The translations under genes were made by a program, and so were the position numbers. From an uncultured Christensenellaceae bacterium (GTDB taxonomy: Bacteria; Bacillota; Clostridia; Christensenellales; Aristaeellaceae), in assembly GCA_905236495.1 (NCBI GenBank), contig CAJOPV010000040.1, positions 1 through 13,325 on the forward strand: DNA of 13,325 bases, read 5' to 3'. Under the pieces are notes generated by a model. That model was not told where the DNA came from. It did no database searches and saw nothing but the letters and a program-made list of their open reading frames with translations. This document shows, in pieces, positions 6,825 to 13,275 of this stretch (positions within the stretch are counted from its first letter, which is position 1; each line of letters starts with the position of its first letter).

Positions 6825-7475
6825 TTATGTCTGCCAGGCCTCCATGAAATGCTGCCGGGCCCGCTTTTCCAGCCGGGATACGCGGTACTGCTCCGTATGC
6901 AGGTATTTTGCGATTTCCTTTTGCGTGTGAAAAAATACAAAGCGCTGGCGAAGCAGCCAGCTTTCTTTTTTGGGCATCCGATCCAGGATGTCCCGGATCA
7001 GGAGCCTTGTGATGAAGCGGTCGCTGCCGGGGTCCGGGAGGGAGGGGATCATCAGGCCGGTTTCATCGTAGGCTGGGCCCCTGTCCTGCTCGAAAAGCAG
7101 CATCAGTTCCTCCGGCGGCACCCCGGCGCGGGCGGCGATTTCGCCTACGTCGGGGCGCCTGCCCGTCTGCCGCAGGACGGATTCCTCATAAGCCCGGGCC
7201 CGGCGCAGCGCCCCTTTGGCTCGCCAGCCAAGGGCGCCTGAATAAGCTTTGCGCATTTCGCCCAGGATCACCGGCACGGCATAGGTGGAGAAGGCATAGC
7301 CCGCCTCCGCCCGATAACCCCGGATGGCTTTCACCAGGCCCATGCAGCCCAGCTGAAAAGCGTCTTGAGAATAGGAAAAGCGGCGGCAGAGGGACTGCAC
7401 CAACGGCGCGTGACGCCGCACCAGGGCGGAAAGGGCCTCCGCGTCCCCGGCCTGGGCACGGGCATATTCGCTCAT
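6825..7475 (-). CDS. sigF: RNA polymerase sporulation sigma factor F (SpoIIAC)
   Basis: This 216-aa sigma-70 family protein is the last gene of a spoIIA operon. Region 2 is clear (FQLGCMGLVKAI near 40-51 and FSTYAVPVILGEM near 62-74). Region 3 is short and divergent, and region 4 carries the helix-turn-helix TQKEIAKYLHTEQYRVSRLE near 184-203. Sigma-F directs early forespore genes and is held inactive by SpoIIAB. Identity rests mainly on gene order, because the protein is about 40 residues shorter than the Bacillus homologue and region 4 is unusual. The start at 7475 overlaps the spoIIAB stop as ATGA, with AAGGG 7 nt upstream. The same frame stays open upstream, but that part overlaps spoIIAB out of frame and is not coding. 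No terminator follows; the gene converges on the phosphatase gene. Confidence 0.9.
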   Translation of the reverse strand: MSEYARAQAGDAEALSALVRRHAPLVQSLCRRFSYSQDAFQLGCMGLVKAIRGYRAEAGYAFSTYAVPVILGEMRKAYSGALGWRAKGALRRARAYEESVLRQTGRRPDVGEIAARAGVPPEELMLLFEQDRGPAYDETGLMIPSLPDPGSDRFITRLLIRDILDRMPKKESWLLRQRFVFFHTQKEIAKYLHTEQYRVSRLEKRARQHFMEAWQT

Positions 7476-7906
7476 TCCTCTGCCCTTAATCGCTTTCTCA
7501 TCCGCACCGTGGTGCCGCCTCCGGGCACGGATTCCACACCCACCCCGTCCATGAAGGTCTGCATGACGGAAAAACCCATGCCGCTGCGCTCCTTTTCGGG
7601 CTGGGTGGTGAAAAAAGGCTGCATGGCCTGCTGAATATCCTTGATGCCGCAGCCGTCGTCGTGCACCGCGATTTCCAGCACCCCGGTTGGCATCAGCGCC
7701 GCCCGCACGGTGACCAGGCCCTTCTTTTCCCCGTAGCCGTGAACGATGGCGTTGGTGACAGCTTCGCTGACGGCGGTTTTGATATCCGCCAAAACATCCA
7801 GGGTGGGATTCAGCTGCACCGCGAAGGCGCTGACCGCCACCCGGGCGAAGCCTTCGTTTTCCGGCACGCTCAAAAATTCCAGTTTCATTTGGTTGATCGG
7901 CTCCAT
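7472..7906 (-). CDS. spoIIAB: Anti-sigma F factor, serine kinase SpoIIAB
   Basis: This 144-aa GHKL-fold protein matches SpoIIAB closely along its length. FARVAVSAF (20-28) carries the arginine used for partner contact. The N-box SEAVTNAIVHGYG (47-59) provides E48 as catalytic base and N52 for magnesium. The G1 box DDGCGI (83-88), GMGF (109-112) and GGGTT (129-133) form the ATP site. It binds sigma-F and keeps it inactive, and it phosphorylates SpoIIAA on serine. The ATG at 7906 has GGAGG 8 nt upstream, beside the spoIIAA stop; the gap between the genes is 14 nt. A second ATG six codons in is possible, but the first fits family length. It overlaps sigF by 4 nt. Confidence 0.96.
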   Translation of the reverse strand: MEPINQMKLEFLSVPENEGFARVAVSAFAVQLNPTLDVLADIKTAVSEAVTNAIVHGYGEKKGLVTVRAALMPTGVLEIAVHDDGCGIKDIQQAMQPFFTTQPEKERSGMGFSVMQTFMDGVGVESVPGGGTTVRMRKRLRAEE

Positions 7907-7920
7907 GTCGCTGCCCTCCG

Positions 7921-8220
7921 TTATATCGTTTCAATGACCTGGTTCATGCCGGACAGGAGAAAGATCTTCTCCACGTGGGGGTTCATGCCCCGCACAGCCA
8001 CCCTGCCGCCCCGCTGGGCCATGGCCCGGTAACGCCCCAGGATGACGCCGATGCCCGATGAATCCATGAAGGTCATCTCGCTCACGTCCAGCACCAGCCG
8101 CCGGATCCCCGGATCGGAAATCATCTGATCCAGCTCCCGACGAACGGACGCGGCGCTGCAATGATCCAATTCCCCGGTCACGTAGGCGATCAGGGTGCCT
8201 TTTTTTCGCTCAAATTCCAT
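7921..8220 (-). CDS. spoIIAA: Anti-anti-sigma factor SpoIIAA
   Basis: This 99-aa STAS-domain protein is slightly shorter at its C terminus than the Bacillus protein. The signature FMDSSGIGVILGRY (51-64) contains S54, equivalent to the serine phosphorylated by SpoIIAB and dephosphorylated by SpoIIE; TGELDH (15-20) is also typical. Unphosphorylated SpoIIAA displaces sigma-F from SpoIIAB in the forespore. It is the first gene of the spoIIAA-spoIIAB-sigF operon. The ATG has AGGAGG 8 nt upstream. Its promoter fits sigma-H with a Spo0A box upstream, as in Bacillus. Confidence 0.96.
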   Translation of the reverse strand: MEFERKKGTLIAYVTGELDHCSAASVRRELDQMISDPGIRRLVLDVSEMTFMDSSGIGVILGRYRAMAQRGGRVAVRGMNPHVEKIFLLSGMNQVIETI

Positions 8221-8254
8221 GGCTGCTCCCTCCTGATATTAAACGCGGGGATAC

Positions 8255-8284
8255 GTATTCCGTATATGAAGGTATATATCCTGC
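8255..8284 (-). promoter_or_regulatory. Sigma-H-type promoter of the spoIIA operon
   Basis: On the minus strand GCAGGATAT (8276-8284) fits the sigma-H -35 consensus RnAGGAwWW fully. After exactly 12 bp, ACGGAATAC (8255-8263) fits the -10 consensus RnnGAATww at all but its last position. Transcription would start near 8247, about 27 nt before the spoIIAA ATG. In Bacillus the spoIIA operon is also sigma-H dependent, so context and motif agree. An inverted repeat (8282-8287/8305-8310) overlaps the -35 edge. Confidence 0.82.
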
Positions 8285-8323
8285 CGCGAAAAATGGATGA
8301 TTTTGCGGCAAAAGAAAAAAACG

Positions 8324-8330
8324 TTCGACA
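8324..8330 (-). promoter_or_regulatory. Spo0A box upstream of spoIIA
   Basis: On the minus strand the heptamer TGTCGAA matches the Spo0A core exactly, preceded by an A-rich stretch. It lies about 40 bp upstream of the sigma-H -35 element, near -77 to -83 from the inferred start. Phosphorylated Spo0A activates the sigma-H-dependent spoIIA promoter in Bacillus from boxes in this general region. A single heptamer can occur by chance, so the position is what gives it weight. Confidence 0.65.
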
Positions 8331-8358
8331 TTTTTATCAAATATACGCAGGAATGGGC

Positions 8359-8387
8359 TTGAAAAGCTGATGCTGATGGCATATAAT
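8359..8387 (+). promoter_or_regulatory. Sigma-A promoter of fhs
   Basis: TTGAAA (8359-8364), a 17-bp spacer and a perfect TATAAT (8382-8387) form a near-consensus vegetative promoter. Transcription would start near 8394, leaving a leader of about 31 nt with no room for a riboswitch. It diverges from the spoIIA promoter, with the Spo0A box between the two. Confidence 0.85.
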
Positions 8388-8424
8388 GACAAAGAATCCG
8401 AATATTCGATTGGAGGATCGCCGT

Positions 8425-10092
8425 ATGCTGACGGATATCGAAATCGCCCAGAGCACCCCCATGAAGCCCATTTCCGAAATCGCCCGGACGGCGGGCATCG
8501 ACGAAGAACTGCTGGAGCCCTATGGAAAGTACAAGGCCAAGCTGGACGCCCGGGCCATCCGAAGCCGGGACGTGAAGGAAGGCAAACTGGTGCTGGTGAC
8601 GGCCATTACCCCCACCCCCGCCGGAGAAGGCAAAACCACCACCACCATCGGCCTTGCGGACGGGCTGCGGAAGATCGGGAAAAAGAGCATCGTCGCTTTG
8701 CGGGAGCCTTCCCTGGGCCCGGTATTCGGGGTCAAGGGCGGAGCCGCCGGAGGCGGGTATGCCCAAGTAGTGCCCATGGAGGATATCAATTTGCATTTTA
8801 CCGGCGATTTCCACGCCATCGGCGCCGCCAATAATCTGCTGGCTGCCATGCTGGATAATCACATCCACCAGGGCAACGCCCTGAATATCGATCCCCGCCG
8901 CATCGTATGGAAGCGGTGCGTGGATATGAACGATCGGCAGCTTCGCTTCGTGGTGGATGGCCTGGGAGGCCGGGTCAACGGCGTGCCCCGGGAGGACGGC
9001 TACGATATCACCGTCGCCAGCGAGATCATGGCGGTTTTGTGCCTTTCGGACAGCCTGACCGATCTGAAGGCGCGCCTGTCCCGGATGGTGGTGGCCTATA
9101 CCTACGACGAGCGGCCCGTTACCGCCGGGGAATTAAAGGCCGCCGGGGCCATGACCGCCCTGCTCAAGGATGCTTTGAAGCCCAACCTGGTGCAGACTCT
9201 GGAGGGCACTCCCGCCATCGTTCACGGCGGGCCCTTTGCCAATATCGCCCACGGCTGCAACTCCATCATGGCGACCCGCACGGCCCTGAAGCTGGGGGAT
9301 TACATCATCACGGAAGCGGGCTTCGGCGCGGACCTGGGCGCGGAAAAATTCCTGGATATCAAGTGCCGGGTCAACGGCCTGAAGCCGGACTCGGTGGTGG
9401 TGGTCGCCACGGTGCGGGCCCTGAAAATGCACGGGGGATTGCCTAAATCCGAGCTGAAAAACGAAAACCTGGACGCGCTGAAAAAGGGCCTGCCCAACCT
9501 TTTGCAGCACGTGGAAAACATGACGCAGGTGTATCGCCTGCCCTGCGTGGTGGCGATCAACCGCTTCCCGGACGATACGGAAGCGGAACTGAAGCTTATT
9601 GAAAACGAATGCCGGGCCCTGGGGGTCAACGTGGCCCTGAGCGAGGTATGGGCCAAGGGCGGAGAGGGCGGAAAGGCCCTGGCGGAGGAAGTGGTGCGTC
9701 TGTGCGAAGCGCCGAACGATTTTACGTTCAGCTATCCTTTGGACGCCTCCATCGAGGAAAAGATCGATCAGATTGTGAAAAAGGTGTATCACGGGGACGG
9801 CGCCGCCCTGACGCCCCAGGCGAAAAAGCAGGCCCAGCAGCTGGAAAAGCTGGGCTTTGGGGGCCTGCCCGTCTGCATGGCGAAAACCCAGTATTCCTTC
9901 TCCGACGATCCGATGCTTTTGGGCGCGCCCAAGGGCTTTACCGTGACGGTGCGGAATCTGCGGGTATCCGCCGGGGCAGGCTTCATCGTAGCCCTGACCG
10001 GCGAAATCATGACGATGCCGGGCCTGCCCAAGGCGCCCGCCGCCGAAAAGATCGACGTGGACGCGGAAGGGAAGATCACAGGGCTTTTCTGA
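8425..10092 (+). CDS. fhs: Formate-tetrahydrofolate ligase (10-formyl-THF synthetase)
   Basis: The enzyme joins formate to tetrahydrofolate using ATP, giving 10-formyl-THF for purine and fMet synthesis and for the methyl branch of the acetogenic pathway. It acts in the cytoplasm as a homotetramer in known members. The 555-aa product has the family length. The ATP loop TPTPAGEGKTTT is at 63-74, and both family signatures are present: GVKGGAAGGGY (102-112) and VATVRALKMHGG (327-338). I start at 8425 because the TGGAGG ribosome site (8411-8416) is 8 nt upstream and the length then fits. The in-frame ATG at 8386 lies upstream of the inferred transcript start. The gene is monocistronic, with its own promoter and terminator. 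Other Wood-Ljungdahl genes are not in the window, so acetogenesis is not implied by this gene alone. Confidence 0.98.
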   Translation: MLTDIEIAQSTPMKPISEIARTAGIDEELLEPYGKYKAKLDARAIRSRDVKEGKLVLVTAITPTPAGEGKTTTTIGLADGLRKIGKKSIVALREPSLGPVFGVKGGAAGGGYAQVVPMEDINLHFTGDFHAIGAANNLLAAMLDNHIHQGNALNIDPRRIVWKRCVDMNDRQLRFVVDGLGGRVNGVPREDGYDITVASEIMAVLCLSDSLTDLKARLSRMVVAYTYDERPVTAGELKAAGAMTALLKDALKPNLVQTLEGTPAIVHGGPFANIAHGCNSIMATRTALKLGDYIITEAGFGADLGAEKFLDIKCRVNGLKPDSVVVVATVRALKMHGGLPKSELKNENLDALKKGLPNLLQHVENMTQVYRLPCVVAINRFPDDTEAELKLIENECRALGVNVALSEVWAKGGEGGKALAEEVVRLCEAPNDFTFSYPLDASIEEKIDQIVKKVYHGDGAALTPQAKKQAQQLEKLGFGGLPVCMAKTQYSFSDDPMLLGAPKGFTVTVRNLRVSAGAGFIVALTGEIMTMPGLPKAPAAEKIDVDAEGKITGLF

Positions 10093-10110
10093 GGCCTCGT
10101 TTTCAGCAAG

Positions 10111-10146
10111 AAAAAACTTCTGGGCGGAATCGCTCAGAAGTTTTTT
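10111..10146. terminator. Bidirectional intrinsic terminator between fhs and the MFS gene
   Basis: A 16-bp stem with a GAAT tetraloop (10111-10126 pairing with 10131-10146, one G-T pair) has A6 at its left base and T6 at its right base. It therefore works as a U-tract terminator in both directions. It lies 18 nt after the fhs stop and 21 nt after the stop of the convergent transporter gene. Confidence 0.92.
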
Positions 10147-10167
10147 GTATGGGATTGTTCACCCGCG

Positions 10168-11709
10168 TTACGCGGTGCGGTCCAGGGCCTTAAAATGCTT
10201 CTTGCCGGTGACCATGATGACCAGGCCCACCAGGAACAGGCAGATCAGCGCCAGCACGCCGTAGCTGGAGCGGCCCGTCCAGGAGCCGATGGTGGCGTAT
10301 AGGAAGGGGCCTAAAACGGACGCGAACTTGCCGAAGATATCAAAGAAGCCGAAGAATTCGTTGCTCCGCTCCTTGGGGATCAGCTTGCCAAAGTAGCTGC
10401 GGCTCACCGCCTGGATGCCGCCCTGCACCGTGCCCACCATGAAGGCCATGGCCCAGAAGAGGATGGTGGAGAAGGAAACGGCGCTTTGGAATTTCTGAAT
10501 GGTATTTGCCTGATTGCCTACGAACAGGGCGAAGGCCCGAAGCACCCGACCCACCTCGGGGCTGGCTTGCTGCTCCTCGGTGAGCTTTGCCAACTCCGCG
10601 TTCAGCTTGCCCTGGGCATCCTGATCGGTGAAATATTTTGCGCCGGCATCCCGCAGGGCAATGGCGTTTTCGTCGGTGAGATCGGAAAGCTGATCGGTGT
10701 ATTCCGCCTTCAGGGCGGTTTCATAGGCCTCCTGATGGGGCTCCAGGGAATAGCCCATGTAGAAGCCCACGCAGCAGATCAGGGTATAAATGATGATGGC
10801 GCCGATCAGCGCCTTTCGGGCGGAAATCTTCGCAGCCAGGTTGGCAAACCAGATGGAGCAGGGCATGGCGACGATCTGGGTCACCAGCAGAGCCAGGATC
10901 ATGCCCACCGTGCCCAGCCCCAGGACGGTGCCATAGGCGGTGGAGATGGAAATGATGGTGCCCACGCCGTCAATGTAGAAAAAGTAAGCCACAACGAACA
11001 GGAACAGGCCCTTGCGACGGAAAATATCCCGGGCGGTATGCCCGATGTTGCGGAAGATCTGCCCGACGGAGGTATCGCCCGTGCGCTCGATGTAATGCTC
11101 CTGCTCCACGTTCTTCATAAAGGGGATGGAGAAGACCAGCCACCAGACGCTGGCAATGAGGATGGAGAATTTCTGGGCGATGGGATTGGAATAGCCCAGC
11201 ACCAGCAGCATCACGATGGAAATGACGAAGGGGATGGTGCTGCCGCCGATGTAGCCCATGGCGTAGCCCCAGGAGGAAACCTTATCCATCCGTTCGTCGG
11301 TGGTTACGTCGGTGAGGAAGGAATCATAGAACAGGCAGGACCCGGAAAAACCGATGCGGCTGACGATGTAGCCCACCAGCATCAGCTTCCAGTTGTTCAT
11401 CACCAGCGCGATCAGAAAGGTAAAGACCACGCCGGTGAGCATGAAGGCGGTAAAGAGCTTTTTCTTCATGCCCTTGTAATCCGCCACAGCGCCCAGGATG
11501 GGCGCCAGGATCGCCACCAGGAAAGTGGCGATGGACGTGCCGTAGCCCCACCAGATATCCCCGGCGTCCCCGGCGATGGAAACGAAGATGGTGGGGAAGA
11601 TGGCGGCCATGATATTGGTGGCGTAGATGGAGTTGGCCCAATCGTACATGATCCAGCTCCATTCCTTTTTGGTAAACCTCTTTTTCTTGCCGTTTTCGGT
11701 GATTTCCAT
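10168..11709 (-). CDS. MFS transporter, UMF1 / Atg22-like family
   Basis: This 513-aa integral membrane protein has about twelve hydrophobic segments (roughly 25-45, 53-77, 84-105, 107-127, 150-172, 180-198, 233-255, 262-285, 299-320, 412-436, 454-475, 480-502). The N-terminal YDWANSIYATNI segment (22-33) is characteristic of UMF1/Atg22-like major facilitator proteins, whose bacterial substrates are mostly unknown. Residues about 322-402, between predicted segments 9 and 10, form a long acidic, helix-prone hydrophilic insertion. The start has a run of G residues (AGGGGGG) about 9 nt upstream, a weak ribosome site. The gene is transcribed alone from a strong promoter at 11746-11773 and shares a bidirectional terminator with fhs. 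No functional link to neighbours is evident. Confidence 0.9.
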   Translation of the reverse strand: MEITENGKKKRFTKKEWSWIMYDWANSIYATNIMAAIFPTIFVSIAGDAGDIWWGYGTSIATFLVAILAPILGAVADYKGMKKKLFTAFMLTGVVFTFLIALVMNNWKLMLVGYIVSRIGFSGSCLFYDSFLTDVTTDERMDKVSSWGYAMGYIGGSTIPFVISIVMLLVLGYSNPIAQKFSILIASVWWLVFSIPFMKNVEQEHYIERTGDTSVGQIFRNIGHTARDIFRRKGLFLFVVAYFFYIDGVGTIISISTAYGTVLGLGTVGMILALLVTQIVAMPCSIWFANLAAKISARKALIGAIIIYTLICCVGFYMGYSLEPHQEAYETALKAEYTDQLSDLTDENAIALRDAGAKYFTDQDAQGKLNAELAKLTEEQQASPEVGRVLRAFALFVGNQANTIQKFQSAVSFSTILFWAMAFMVGTVQGGIQAVSRSYFGKLIPKERSNEFFGFFDIFGKFASVLGPFLYATIGSWTGRSSYGVLALICLFLVGLVIMVTGKKHFKALDRTA

Positions 11710-11745
11710 GGAAAAGCCCCCCTGTATGCAGTTTCATCTGATCTT

Positions 11746-11773
11746 ATTATAGCGAATTTTGGCGATTTTGCAA
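11746..11773 (-). promoter_or_regulatory. Sigma-A promoter of the MFS transporter gene
   Basis: On the minus strand TTGCAA (11768-11773), a 16-bp spacer and a perfect TATAAT (11746-11751) are present. The inferred start near 11739 gives a leader of about 30 nt before the ATG. Confidence 0.82.
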
Positions 11774-12014
11774 GGACCATTCCGCGAAGCGGCCTCAGGA
11801 ATAAGGATCTTTTCGGGATTGGGAATGATTGGCAGGGCGGAGATTGGCAGCGATTGCCTGGCAAGGATACGGAAAAAGCACCCTGGGAAATAATAGAAAA
11901 CGGTATGTTTTTTGCCATGAATTGGCAGCGATCCGGCGCATGGAAGCGGGGAGCGGGCTCGTTTCTCTATTGTACGGTCAAGGCCGGAAAAAAACAACAG
12001 AGGAGGAATCATCC
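11774..12014 (+). promoter_or_regulatory. Upstream region of the triple-SH3b gene, with repeated ATTGGCAG motifs
   Basis: This non-coding stretch between divergent genes holds three copies of ATTGGCAG, at 11828, 11843 and 11921. The last two extend to the identical 12-mer ATTGGCAGCGAT. There is also a perfect palindrome TTGCCTGGCAA (11854-11864) and TGCCA facing TGGCA around 11913-11926. These could be sites for a DNA-binding protein. I found no convincing sigma-A -35/-10 pair for the downstream gene. The ribosome site AGGAGG (12001-12006) lies 8 nt before its ATG. Confidence 0.4.
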
Positions 12015-12713
12015 ATGAACAAACGCATGCTGTCCCGCATCCTTTCCTTTGCGCTGGTGTGCGCGCTGTGCCTGGCCCCGGCGCTGGGCCAGGCGGCGGA
12101 ATACTTAACCGTAAAGGGCGGCGGGCTGAACCTGAGGGAAACGGCGTCGCTGCAGGCCAAGGTGCTGGGCCAGTATAAGACGGGCACCTGGGTGGAGGTC
12201 GTGGAAAAGGGGGATGAATGGAGCAAGGTCAAGGTAGGCGGCAAAGAGGGGTATATGATGAGCAAGTACCTGAGCGACGGAACCAACGCCGCCACCCTGT
12301 ACGTGCGCACCAACACCGGCATCGGATTGAACCTGCGGGAAGGCCCCAGCACCTCCGCCGCCATCATCACTTCCTTCCCCATCGATACCGCCGTGACCGT
12401 CGTCAGGAAGGGCAGCGAATGGTATCAGGTGAAGGTGAGCGATCAGGAGGGCTACATGGCGGCCCGGTATCTGGCTGCCGCTAAGGCCCCTGCTTACACC
12501 AAGCCCCTGCAGACCCCCGTTACCGCCACCATGAAAAACATCAACGGCGGCAGCGTGGTGAATTTCCGTCTGTATCCCGGCATGAAAACCAAGATCATCA
12601 AGGCCTATCCCGTGGGCACCGAAGTCAAGGTACTGGAGAAGGGCGAGCTGTGGTGCAAGGTGGAGATCGAAGGCCGGACCGGGTACGTGAGCACCTATAT
12701 GCTGAAATTCTGA
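12015..12713 (+). CDS. Secreted protein with three SH3b domains
   Basis: This 232-aa protein has a signal peptide (residues 1-28, basic start MNKR, hydrophobic core, AQA/QAA cleavage area). Three bacterial SH3 domains follow, at about 29-86, 95-153 and 170-232. The first two share the LNLRE...GYM pattern; the third has VNFRLYPG and GYVSTYM. No catalytic domain is present. Such proteins commonly bind peptidoglycan stem peptides or act as extracellular adaptors, so a cell-wall location is inferred. The start at 12015 is chosen because AGGAGG lies 8 nt upstream and it begins the signal peptide; the frame is open further upstream but without such signs. It resembles the SH3b part of the secreted peptidase at 4464-6344, although the two are not close together. 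Confidence 0.9.
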   Translation: MNKRMLSRILSFALVCALCLAPALGQAAEYLTVKGGGLNLRETASLQAKVLGQYKTGTWVEVVEKGDEWSKVKVGGKEGYMMSKYLSDGTNAATLYVRTNTGIGLNLREGPSTSAAIITSFPIDTAVTVVRKGSEWYQVKVSDQEGYMAARYLAAAKAPAYTKPLQTPVTATMKNINGGSVVNFRLYPGMKTKIIKAYPVGTEVKVLEKGELWCKVEIEGRTGYVSTYMLKF

Positions 12714-12769
12714 GGAAAAGCACACAAAACAAGTGAATACTGACAGCATGCCTTGACCGGCAGCATGGG

Positions 12770-12799
12770 GGCCTTTCCCTTCGGGGAAGGGCTCTTTTT
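12770..12799 (+). terminator. Intrinsic terminator of the triple-SH3b gene
   Basis: A 10-bp stem (12770-12779 pairing with 12784-12793) capped by the stable UUCG tetraloop (12780-12783) is followed by a T-run (12795-12799). It lies 57 nt after the stop codon. Confidence 0.9.
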
Positions 12800-12845
12800 A
12801 GGGTGAAGGGAGGAGGAAATATCGACGTAAAAAACCATAAACAAA

Positions 12846-13158
12846 AATGCCCGCCAGGCTATAAGTTTCGCGGGCATTCAGAGTATCAATAAACCCCGGG
12901 ATAGCTCGAAAGGGCCGCAGCCCTTTCGATTTTCTTCCGCAGGACCGGGTCTCCCGGTCCGAGGAGCAGTCAGAATGACTGCTTCCGATATCAATTTGTG
13001 ACCGTAAAATGAGCGTTTCCGGGCAGACATGCCCGGAAACGCCATTTTACAGCAAATTGATGCAATCCATCGAAAGTCTGTTTGCTGACTTTCGATGGCA
13101 GAGCATCGACTTTGTCGATGCTCTGAATGCCCGCCAGGCTTTACGCTTTGCGGGCATT
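12846..13158 (+). repeat. Array of eight consecutive hairpins (modular palindromic element)
   Basis: Eight inverted repeats follow one another. H1 12846-12854/12870-12878 (9 bp). H2 12906-12915/12920-12929 (10 bp). H3 12942-12949/12953-12960 (8 bp). H4 12965-12972/12976-12983 (8 bp). H5 outer 13004-13011/13043-13050 and inner 13014-13025/13030-13041 (12 bp). H6 13067-13078/13087-13098 (12 bp). H7 13099-13110/13114-13125 (12 bp, 3-nt loop). H8 13126-13134/13150-13158 (9 bp). H6, H7 and H8 abut without a gap. H1 and H8 are 33-nt direct repeats with the same stem and an identical first 15 nt, so they bracket the array. Stems of H2 to H7 are unrelated in sequence. No protein-coding content is credible. 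On the minus strand H1 is followed by five T residues and so looks like a terminator there. I do not recognise the family. Confidence 0.9.
12878..13057 (+). repeat. Hairpin-rich intergenic repeat, right copy
   Basis: This is the reverse complement of 5-184 with five hand-counted differences in 180 bp (about 97% identity). It covers hairpins H2 to H5 of the array. It lies downstream of the triple-SH3b gene, in the same orientation relative to that gene as the left copy has relative to GH43. The stretch from 12714 to 13275 otherwise holds only the terminator and the remaining hairpins of the array. Confidence 0.93.
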
Positions 13159-13225
13159 CCATACAGGCGGGCCGTTTGTTTTTTTCAGCTTCGCAGTTAT
13201 CCGATTTGCTTTCCTGGAAGGGGTT

Positions 13226-13269
13226 CAGGGGGGCAACTGTTCTCTGGCTCCAAAGAACGGTTCCCCCTG
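13226..13269. other. Imperfect hairpin between the array and the right-edge gene
   Basis: Pairing segments are 13226-13231/13264-13269, 13235-13237/13260-13262 and 13239-13243/13254-13258, with small bulges. No T-run follows directly on either strand, so terminator function is doubtful. It lies just downstream of the putative partial gene's stop codon, read on the minus strand. Confidence 0.4.
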
Positions 13270-13275
13270 TTGCGT

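Noticed and set aside
7476..7934. Upstream extension of the sigF frame to 369 codons
   Set aside because: The extension lies out of frame inside spoIIAB and has no sigma-factor similarity; ATG at 7475 gives a normal sigma N terminus.
8386..8424. Earlier ATG for fhs
   Set aside because: It overlaps the end of the -10 element and lies upstream of the inferred transcript start, whereas 8425 has a good ribosome site and gives the family length.
10486..12018. Plus-strand open frame of 510 codons opposite the MFS gene
   Set aside because: The translation is rich in His/Gly/Asp/Gln, as expected for the complement of membrane-protein codons, and it runs through the MFS promoter.
5..13057. Composite transposon with terminal inverted repeats
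   Set aside because: No transposase or integrase lies between the copies, the genes inside are core chromosomal ones such as spoIIA and fhs, and the repeats look like independent intergenic elements.
12846..13158. CRISPR array
   Set aside because: There is no regular repeat-spacer pattern; the units are different palindromes with no constant repeat apart from the two end hairpins, and no cas genes are present.
12878..13162. 94-codon minus-strand open frame within the hairpin array
   Set aside because: It is built from palindromic repeat sequence, lacks a ribosome site and is not kept intact in the left copy context.
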